Both the position numbers and the translations under genes were made by a program. This document shows positions 55,827 through 64,000 of a stretch of 64,000 nucleotides of DNA, piece by piece. This DNA comes from Hyphodiscus hymeniophilus (taxonomy: Eukaryota > Ascomycota > Leotiomycetes > Helotiales > Hyphodiscaceae). The notes beneath the pieces were generated by a model, which made no database searches, was not told the origin of the DNA, and was given only the letters and a program-made list of their open reading frames with translations. Each line of letters starts with the position of its first letter. Position 1 is the stretch's first letter. The stretch is taken from the NCBI GenBank assembly GCA_016508695.1, contig VNKQ01000016.1, forward strand, positions 930,001 to 994,000. The letters are read 5' to 3'.

Positions 55827-57625
55827 CCGCATAGATCTGTCGATTGCAGCGGAGCAGTGAAGACACGAGGAAAAGAAGAAGCCGGACTTCTGTCAGCTGC
55901 AGAAAAGTAATACTCGGTACATACTCTAGTCCAGGATATCGGCGGCTGCGCGGAAGATTGCGTGCAGCCGAAGTGATGGAGAAGAGGAAACGAGACATCG
56001 TCGAATCCAAGAAGATCAAGATGGTTGAAAGGGTGCCTCCATACTGCGCGATGTGGGCATGGTGGACGTAGAGTGGACTAGAATGCAGAAGGCTGATGGG
56101 AATAGTGATAACATGCAATACCTTGCATTAGGTTGGCGGGTGCAGGGACGGAGATGTGACGGCGACGAGAAAAGATATTCTGGTCTTCTGGTTTTCGTCA
56201 ACTGACCGAGTGAGACAATTCTGGATGATTGAGAAGGAGGATAATGGTGATATCTGCTTCTTAAGCGATTGTCTTTGAGGTGCGGGAGAGTTCGAGGAGG
56301 CAGAGTCGGTTTGTTTTCGGAGTACGGTGCGAAACTAGTGAGCCTGAGCAGTAGGTAGTGATACTGGTGAGAAACCTGGGATAACCTGAGATAATCACAC
56401 CCGACATTTTATTTCTGCACACTAAATAGCCATCAGAGCACGTGATTACACCCCACTTCGGAGTTGGAATGTCAAGGACCTATTTTCGGATCAAACCGAA
56501 AAAGCAAGCATCCTTCTTCAGCGAGATTGGAGTGCCAGATTATCTCCGGCATAAACGTTTTTAAAGCGGTGCTCTGTTGTTGGCATAAAGCTGCGCTTCA
56601 CCTACCTAGTACGAGTATCTTCATTATATCGTTTCGAGTCTGTCGAAATCGATTTTTCTTCAAACCATCATCCCAGAACAAGAAGCTTACTGATGTTAGA
56701 CCTCTTGCTTATCTGAGTCGCATGAGCAGCATGTGCTTTACGCTCTCAATGACTAGTACTGACCACTCTACATAGTCAAATCTCGAGGGAACGGCTCACA
56801 TGTCAATATAGAGTTCTCTTCCTCCAGAACGACACGCAAATAATGATGGATGCAACGGACGCTCATGGTGCATATGAAAACCGACTAGGTGTGTACTTGC
56901 TGACCCTTGGTGTCGTATCGCGCGGGTGAATCTGCGATGCTTGTTGACGTAGTCGAATGGATCCACTGTGCCGTGAAGCCTCACTCCTGGGTTGCGCGCT
57001 GCCGAGGTGTTTTGGTAGACTGATAAATTGTTTGTTATCGGGAGTAGAGAGGAAGACCTAGATGATGGTGATGCGGTGATTTCTCAGAATGGCGGTGCAA
57101 GAGAGTGACGAATGGAGGATAGCACATAGCACCACGACGTTGGGGGCTTCTCGGTAGATGATTGTCGATGGCGGGTGATGGGGCGAGAGACTAATAAGAC
57201 GGGTGGCTGGGGGTGAAGGGCGATGGGTGGGAAAGACTCGGGGAAGAATGGTGATCCAATTGAAGTAAGAAAAGTCGGGAAGGGATGGGAAGGATGGATG
57301 GATTCCTTGATCAAGGTCTGATAGATGCATGCACAATTACATACATATGGGCTACCAAAGTGAGAGTGAGGGAGTGATTTCCTACCTTCCTACCTACCGT
57401 GCCTTTCGTATTTGTATTTGCATGTGCAGAGGAGGACAGCTGTTGTTGGAGGATGATGGTGGATAAAAGATGATGGATGATGATGGTTGGCGGATGATGA
57501 GTGGTGGTTGTTCGGTCTTCTTGCTGACATGATCATGAATGACAGAGTGGGTCCGGACACCGTTGGAATCGTCCATCCGTCCTTCCGCAGGAGATGGTAC
57601 AGTACAGTATGTATCATGGTGGGAT

Positions 57626-57673
57626 GGAATAATGGGTGGAATAATGGGTGGAATAATGGGTGGCATAATGGAG
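57626..57673. repeat. 12-nt minisatellite, four copies
   Basis: The unit TGGAATAATGGG occurs three times without change and a fourth time with two changes, in perfect phase. Confidence 0.9.
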
Positions 57674-58240
57674 GGGTCAACCCAGAACAAGCGAGGCGAA
57701 AGTGGGTGTGAAGTGGGCTGATGGGCGCTGCTGTACTGGTACTGCCTCTAGGATCATATCAGAGCCAATCTATTGGATGTGCAAGCGAAGACGAAGAGTT
57801 TTCTGCCTACGAACTTACGAACTTACGGAGTCTTTTGCTGAATGTTTTTGGGTTTTTTTATCCCGCCGAGATCCAGGGGCGAGTTGGGCGTTCCTGGATC
57901 TCGCGTGCTATGCTCGGCCAAACTCGAGTTCTTAGCATCTTATATTTCCTTCGTACTACTGTCTGTCTGTATCTTACCTACATTATGTTCCTCACCTTCC
58001 GTCACGTACTAGTATACAATTATGCCTGAATCCTAAGGTAGTTAGTTAATCCACTCCTTACCCCTCGTTACCCACAATCGCACACTTTTCTACTCTCTAC
58101 CTGCCTTACTCTCTAGCCACCGACCTTGATACACTCAATAGGAGGTACTCGACTGGCAACGATCCTCCCCCCATTGCCCCGTTCCCCGTTCCCCATCCTC
58201 CCCCCTCCCTCTCCATATGCTGCACTCTCCTTCTCGCTCG

Positions 58241-58308
58241 TATCATCATCATCATCCACCGTTACAGTATCCACCATTATCCACCATCATCCACCATCAT
58301 GCACCATC
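58241..58308. repeat. ATC triplets and CCACCATCAT repeat
   Basis: A run of ATC triplets leads into several CCACCATTAT/CCACCATCAT decamers. The tract is strongly strand-biased. Confidence 0.8.
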
Positions 58309-58606
58309 TGATGAGACCCCAAAGACCCCGATCGCCATCACCAGGGACTTACTTAGCTTGAGAAATGCTCCACTCCACTCCGCCGTCCCTCGCCGCCGCA
58401 TCTTAGTATCTCACCTACATTTCTCCCCTTACTCCCCTGCGGACTACGGACTATGGACTACTTACGGGTCTATCTACGGGCCTTTACATACCGATTACCT
58501 CCCAGTTACGCCTCTTTCAGCCCTTCCTGCATCTGGCGCATCAACCTGCCATGCGTAACGTCGTCATCGCTCAAGGGACAACGCGTCGTTATCAGTAGGC
58601 ACATGG

Positions 58607-58702
58607 CATGCATGCATGCGAGAGAGGGAGAGAGAGAGAGAGAGAGGGATATCCACCCACAACAGATGAGGCAGCAGACAGAAGAGAGAGAGAGAGAGAA
58701 GG
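58607..58702. repeat. CATG run followed by two GA microsatellites
   Basis: CATGCATGCATG is followed by a 30-nt GA tract (58619-58648) and a second GA tract (58680-58699). A CATCCT/CACCCT-rich stretch follows to about 58746. Confidence 0.85.
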
Positions 58703-58897
58703 GATGTGCTCATCCTCATCCTCATCATCCTCACCCTCACCCTCCCTTCCACACCCATCTCCTCCTCTTACCCAACGAGTAAGAAGCCGTCTCTGCAACA
58801 CGAGAACTTATCGTTCAGGGAAACCCTCCGATCTCGAGATAAGAGTGGGGCTCTGCGTTTGATAGCCACCACCGTCTCCAGAGGCAACCATCCGCGA

Positions 58898-58943
58898 TAT
58901 CCATCTATCCATCTATCCATCTATCCATCTATCCATCTATCCC
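58898..58943. repeat. ATCCATCT octamer repeat
   Basis: The octamer ATCCATCT is repeated more than five times in tandem. Confidence 0.9.
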
Positions 58944-59162
58944 CAAGTCCCTTATTATTCTCTAGCCACCTTACTTTCTGGACCATGAAATCCAACCAGA
59001 TCCACGAAACCCACAAATCCTAACAATCGGAAACATGACGCCACTCCCAGCCGTTACACTCGATAGGCGCTCTGCGGTAACTGTTCCCATCCAAGGACAA
59101 GGGAGCTAAGGCCCGAGTGGGCAACGTTCCCTTCTCTTACCTCTCACCTCTTTCTTAGAGTT

Positions 59163-59170
59163 TTATATAG
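59163..59170 (+). promoter_or_regulatory. TATA-like element of the HAD phosphatase gene
   Basis: TTATATAG lies about 270 nt before the ATG and is followed by long C/T-rich tracts, typical of strongly expressed fungal genes. Assignment is by position only. Confidence 0.4.
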
Positions 59171-59195
59171 AGTCTCCACTTGGTCCCCTAACACA

Positions 59196-59223
59196 AAATC
59201 TCAAATCTCAAATCTCAAATCTC
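59196..59223. repeat. AAATCTC heptamer, four copies
   Basis: Four exact tandem copies of AAATCTC lie just after the TATA-like element in the leader or promoter of the HAD gene. Confidence 0.9.
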
Positions 59224-59437
59224 CTGCCCAACTCGTATTATCCTTCCTTCTCAACTTGAACACCCATCTCATCTCCAACATCTCTCCCCACTACCTTCCC
59301 CTTATACAATCTCTCCGGGTCCAGCTGTCAAGTGTTCACGTTTCACCTAAACTCTACCACAGACCCGCTCTGCTTCCCCCCAGCCACGATTCCTTCACGT
59401 TTGCTTCTGAGTCAGCCTCCGCTACATAACAGCAATC

Positions 59438-61022
59438 ATGGCACCTACTAATGGCTCATCGAAACACCTCTCTCCTCCGGCTCAAAGGCCCTCCCTTCGC
59501 CGTCTCTCCTCAATGAACGCCACAGAGAGAGACGTTACGTCTGGAGGTCCAGTCGTCGTGGTTCCAGAAAGACTGATGGCTCAACGATCCAAATCGTACC
59601 ACGGAGGTTTCGCCGCTTCCATGGAGACGGCGAGAACTGAGCTGAATGCCTTGAATCTCGAGGACGAGGCCATATCAGACACTCCTTCCCCGTCGAGTTC
59701 ACCTGCAACTCCCGCGACGCCTCTCACTCCATCAGAGCTGCCTACTGCGGACTCGTTCGCCTTTGCGTTCGATATCGATGGTGTGCTCATTAGAGGTGGG
59801 AGGCCAATTCCGGAAGCTGTCGAGGCTATGAAGGTCTTGAACGGCGAAAACGAGTATGGCATAAAAGTGTAAGCTGTCCCCCGCATAGTCTCTATTGCTT
59901 GACTAATCAAATAGTCCCTACATATTCCTCACCAATGGTGGTGGGAAAACAGAAGCAGAACGCTGTATCGATTTGTCCCGCCAACTCGATATTGAAGTTG
60001 CCCCAGCACAGTTCATCTGCGGGCACACTCCCATGAGAGAAATGGTCGAGAAGTATGAGACAGTCCTCGTGATCGGAGGCGAAGGCGAGAAGTGCAGACA
60101 AGTAGCAGAAGGCTACGGCTTCAAAGATGTGGTTACCCCAGGTGACATTATCAAGGACAACGCTGCTACAACGCCCTTTCGCAAACTGACCGACGAGGAA
60201 CACAGCAATTCACGAACGCGTGATTATGGAAAAACCAAGATTGAGGCCATTTTTGTGTACGCGAACCCCCGCTCCCCTACCCCGCCTCCCCTCTCTTCAT
60301 TTTCCCCAAGCATATCACTGACTTCCTATAGATTTGCCGATTCTCGTGACTGGGCTTGTGACATCCAAATCATCCTTGACCTCGCCATGTCAAAAGGAGG
60401 CTACATCGGTACCCTTTCTGAGAATTTCGATGAAGGACCTCCCATCTATTTCTCGCACAACGACACCGTCTGGTCCGCCGCCCACGACAACGTCCGTCTC
60501 GGTATGGGAGCCCTTAGGAAATCGGTCGAGATTCTCTTCAAGGACGTCACCAAAGGCAAGGAGCTTGACACCATCGCCTTCGGTAAGCCCCAGATCGGAA
60601 CCTTTGAATTCGCCACACGGCTCCTGCAACAATGGCGTAAAGATGAGCATCGCATCAACCGCCCTCCGGAGACTGTGTACTTCGTCGGCGACACGCCCGA
60701 GAGTGATATTCGTGGCACGAATCTGTTCAACGAGAAAGCAAAGAACGATTGGTATTCGATCTTGGTGCGAACGGGTGTCTATCAAACTGGTACTGAGCCA
60801 GCCTACAAACCACGAGTGACCGTCGACACCGTGCTGGATGCGGTGAACCACGGCATCAAGCGCGAGATGGAGAAGATGCCCAAGACGACGTCGAATGCGT
60901 TCAATGTGGCGATGAGGAACCTCTCCCTCAGTGGAGATATCAAGAAGTTCGAGCCCAGGACTCCCATCACCGAGCTCAGTGAGCCGAATACCCCTGAGGC
61001 CGTGACGCCCGGACTGAACTAG
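59438..61022 (+). CDS. HAD-IIA phosphatase, CECR5/HDHD5-like
   Basis: A haloacid-dehalogenase superfamily hydrolase of subfamily IIA. Three exons, 59438-59868, 59915-60256 and 60332-61022, sum to 488 codons (487 residues). The N-terminal 100 residues are Ser/Pro-rich and disordered. The catalytic loop is AFAFDIDGVLIRGGRPIPE with both Asp residues; motif II is FLTNGGGKTE; motif III and the last acids are in GKPQIGTFEF and FVGDTPESDIRGTN. The family also includes phospholipid-related and glycerol-phosphate-type phosphatases, so the substrate is open. The second intron is 75 nt long and contains no in-frame stop, so retention would add 25 residues. I reject retention because splicing restores the motif IFVFADSRDW. 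Confidence 0.9.
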
Positions 61023-62380
61023 ACGCGACTGCATATGCATGATAATGGGAGTAAGCCTGAGCGAAACAGAGAGCATACAGAATGAGAATTTACGGAGCCG
61101 ATGGATTTGCAAAATACCCCGGGTACCAGTCGGATGACTTGGTGGGTTTCGATGTTTTTTCATATTATCAACTTGGGAGTTTAGACTTTTGATAGAGAGC
61201 AATATATTATTTGCCTGGTTTTTCGAATCCTCCAATCATCGCCGGCGTCGAGATCTTCGGACGTTCCATCCCTCACTCTTTCACCATTCCGTCACCTTCC
61301 CACTTCCTACTCTCAAGCGAGTCGTACCCCTCACATCCCAAAGCGTGAATGGGTTCGTGTGCGGTCGTGGAGGGAAGAGTGTGCTTCAATTATTTGGAGT
61401 CGTTGATATCACACTGTGGATTTTGGTGGAAGTAGAGAGATGCTTAAGATGATTCGAGACTTGGAGTCATGAGGGTGAGAATGAGGGCCCCCTCCCCCTC
61501 CCCAACCCCCTCCCCCAACTTGGGCATTCTCAACTCCTATACAAATACAAACTCCCTCGTCTCGATAGTGCTTTTTACCATCATGACTTAACCACCAACT
61601 AGAAGCATGCCGTTCGTAACATCGTCACCCATTCATTGCGAAGTAGAAGACAACGCAACCGCTCAACCAGACAATGAAAATATCGAGTTCTCAGCTCATC
61701 TGGTCACAGTACTTCCCATCAAAGAAAAGCCATATACCCAAGGTACGGTACTTTCCTACCTTTTGCCCGAGTCAACTTATCTGGGTTCAGGGATGGTTCT
61801 GGCAATGCTTCATTCAAGCTTGCGTCTGTCTTACCTGGGGCATTCGCCAGGATTCCAAAACTCTACGGGAATAATGATCGGGTTTCTGATCTTCGAGCGG
61901 AACACTATCATGTCCCAGAGTTAGATATCCAAGACGAAGGCTATGCGAGGAAGCCCTAATGGCAAACTCCCTCCCAATTGTTACTTTCGCAGCCGAGACT
62001 TCCAAGATGCTAAGGAGCTAGATCGACGACCAAGAAATAGGGAAATCTTAAGGGTATATAGCGAACATCTCCTTGAGCTTGCTAACCCTGATTTGGCTAT
62101 ACATTGGGTACCATTCGGACGGGTCTGGTTTTGATGCCTGTTGAGGAAAGCATGCCGACTTCGTGTTGCTAAAAGGTAAACAGCTTTCCTCGAGCGCGAA
62201 TGCTCGGGATCGGGCATGTCTGCAAGGAATGACAAATTCGTAGAAGATTGACTTTTTCTCTCCGGGAAGTGGAGGTTGTGGACGTAGAGGATCGTCTCCG
62301 TGCAGTCATTCGCAAAGGAGACCCCACCACTCAACGGGACGTTTTGTTTTTCAGATATTCCTTCCCATCGTTCAATACAT
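61023..62380. other. intergenic, 1.4 kb, with an unsupported frame
   Basis: A plus-strand ATG at 61607 opens a frame, and a different stop-free frame at 61677-61957 reads protein-like text (for example PGAFARIPKLYGNNDRV) but has no start codon. The two are out of phase and could be remnants of one broken gene. I do not recognise it and do not call a gene. Confidence 0.3.
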
Positions 62381-63408
62381 TCATGATCCACCATAATATT
62401 GTACAAACAACCTCTCTCGATGCTGCACGAGGTTCTCTCTCGTCCTTAGCGCTCTACACAGTTTCTTCTCCTTCCATCCGAGTCCATCATCTAGCAGTAA
62501 ATGCGTATAGGCAAAGACGCTGGCATCAAACAACGCTGGTTTCTCGTTGCCGAAGAACCATGGGTCCTCCCCCAATAATATAGAAAGAGCTTCCAATGCC
62601 TTGTCTGCTTCACTATATAGATCGTCTGTGTCTATGATTGAGGTATGTTTTAATAGTTCTGTTTCAGCTGCGGTCCGCAATTGGTGCGCTATCGAGGCTC
62701 GGACCAAAGGGTTTGAGGAGACGGGTGATATGTACAGCGGGTATGCGACGGCGGAGAAGTTGTTTGGGTCGAGGTAGAGGTTGTACAGCTTTTGGGGCGT
62801 CAGGAAACATAATTCGAGCTGTACAAGGATGATACTTACCCATGCATTAAGTATTCGGTGATCTAGAAGAGACTGATACGCTTCATATCGCATGCTTGGA
62901 GACTCGTACACTCTACCACCATGCTCTGCAGCGTATCTCACAAACTTATTCGACCATACAGGTTGGATTGATTCGGAGGTACTCGTAGATGCAGAAGGTA
63001 GCAGAAATGGCAAGCGCCCAGCGGGTGAAGCGTGGTTATTCGAGGAAATAAGACGATGATTGATGCCGGCGATGTTTAAGAAAGTCTAGAACATGGTGAG
63101 ATACAAATACAGCACCGACTCGGCCACATCTGTCCACTAACCTGCCACTTCAGACAACTTGGGTTGAAAGACGGCCTTCCAGCAGGCGCATCTCCTTCCC
63201 GTGCAAATACATATAGGGTGGGAATTCTTGAGGGTTTCGGTGCCCGTTGTGGCAGGTGATTGGCAGGGTAAGTGAGGATCGGAACTTGATCAAAAAGTGT
63301 CTTGACCGGCGCAGGAATTGAGAAGAAACTGCGCACTTTTTGGGTTCGGCGGGTGAAGGGTGAAGATTGAGCAGAGTCTTCCACCTCTTCTAGTATTTCT
63401 GGTGGCAT
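62381..63408 (-). CDS. SAM35/metaxin-like mitochondrial outer-membrane protein
   Basis: Three exons, 63408-63142, 63085-62840 and 62788-62381, sum to 307 codons (306 residues). The family belongs to the sorting and assembly machinery that inserts beta-barrel proteins in the mitochondrial outer membrane. The N-terminal thioredoxin-like half shows ILTYPANHLPQRAPKP, IPTLYVFAREGDAPAG and FNPSCLKWQ followed across the splice by TFLNIAGINHRLISSNNHAS. The C-terminal GST-C-like half includes DKALEALSILLGEDPWFFGN and ALFDASVFAYTHLLLDD. The start at 63408 (MPPEILEEVEDS) fits fungal relatives; an open stretch lies upstream. Donors are GTTAGT and GTAAGT. I name it by resemblance to fungal Sam35 and am not certain which metaxin subgroup it is. 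Confidence 0.82.
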
Positions 63409-64000
63409 TGAGAGGGGTTGTGCGGAGCATATGATTTCTTGATCTAAAGATCCAGACAAGCGCGTCTGCGTCTGCGTCCGCGTCTGCAGGCGCCTCGTTT
63501 CTCGACAAGAAACCCACCTATTGCCGGCGGGACTTCGGACCAAGACCCTCCGATAAATACCGACTGGCTCCGATAATCATATGGTACCGAGGGCTCACCA
63601 GCCATTTCTTTGTGGAACGGCAAAGAAATCATTGCCCATCGAGTACTCCAATTTGAGTTTTCAACGTCAACTTATATGTCCATTTCCACATCCATCTCTT
63701 TTAACAAAGGGGCGAATCTGCACATAGTTCGCTAATTGATCGTCGCCAGATCGTACCGCACAGTAGTAGGCAAGGTAGTCTCTCCGGAGTGCGGGGATCC
63801 AACTGGTCGATCGTTCTGATTTGACAAACCCCCCGTCACCCTCGGCCGTCAAAGGGGGAAGAGGTGTGGAGGTTTTGGGGGAAGGCTGCATTCATCCCCT
63901 CGCCGCTGTTCATGCCACACCCATCCAACTCCAATTCTCCAACACCTTGCATTTATCTCGGTGACCAAACTTCTGCCTACACTTTCTTCTCTTCCTTCAC
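63409..64000. other. upstream region to the right edge
   Basis: About 590 bases with the promoter of the SAM35-like gene. A minus-strand ATG frame of 74 codons (63667-63891) has no recognised features. C/T-rich sequence at 63893-64000 could lead into a plus-strand gene beyond the edge. Confidence 0.35.

Larger units (their letters stand above)
55827..59437. other. long intergenic region rich in simple repeats
   Basis: About 3.6 kb without a supported gene. The first part (55827-57050) is plain sequence. From 57080 onward there are several simple-sequence tracts, listed separately, and long C/T-rich stretches before the HAD gene that look like a fungal promoter and leader. Confidence 0.45.

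Noticed and set aside
55844..56118. Frames that might be an upstream exon of the 55098-55826 gene
   Set aside because: No splice model keeps a convincing protein, so I left it as a mention only.
58241..58308. A possible CRISPR-like array of CCACCATCAT units
   Set aside because: Units are contiguous without spacers, so this is a plain microsatellite.

Overview
The window reads as nuclear DNA of a filamentous ascomycete (Pezizomycotina). The genes are short and dense on both strands. Nearly all are interrupted by 45-90 nt GT-AG introns, some with a recognisable branch point such as TACTAAT or GCTAAC. Protein families are typically fungal: Zn2Cys6 and C2H2 regulators, an allantoate-permease-type MFS carrier, a DHA1 drug carrier and a GPI-anchored wall protein. 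A Leotiomycete is my guess, not something the sequence proves. I see no rRNA, tRNA, CRISPR array, intact transposon or bacterial-type operon.

Layout. 0-9 kb: the Pol III repressor MAF1, an alcohol-acetyltransferase-type enzyme, an anion:cation symporter and a C2H2 regulator. 9-12.4 kb is poor in genes. 12.4-16.7 kb: one large, mostly disordered protein whose N-terminal part carries a histone-fold-like segment. 16.7-19.7 kb is again nearly empty. 19.7-24.9 kb is an accessory-looking block: two tandem paralogous Cys/His-rich proteins of unknown function, a third small Cys-rich protein and a Zn2Cys6 factor. 25.7-38 kb: a GPI wall protein, ORM1, a five-zinc-knuckle Air1/2-like protein, a double DUF427 protein, a DHA1 carrier and the clamp-loader subunit RFC5. 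38.5-47 kb is housekeeping: REX3, an Lpl1-type phospholipase, a divergent PHB1/QCR8 pair (both mitochondrial) and NHP2. 49-53.3 kb holds three small-molecule enzymes side by side: a DapA-type aldolase/lyase, a lactonase-type amidohydrolase and an alpha/beta hydrolase. 53.8-64 kb: a CBM48-like protein, a long simple-repeat-rich intergenic region, a HAD-IIA phosphatase and a SAM35/metaxin-type mitochondrial outer-membrane protein.

Splice junctions were placed by requiring canonical sites, correct phase and continuity of family motifs. In most genes the exon lengths sum exactly to a whole number of codons. In three genes they do not: MAF1, the allantoate-type carrier (twice) and the DUF427 gene. 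Conserved protein continues in another frame without any possible intron in the first two, which suggests single-base indels, either assembly errors or real lesions.

The best candidates for something undescribed are the H2A-like histone fold on the 1408-residue protein and the tandem Cys/His-rich family at 19.7-23.4 kb. The linked three-enzyme block at 49-53 kb is the next most interesting.
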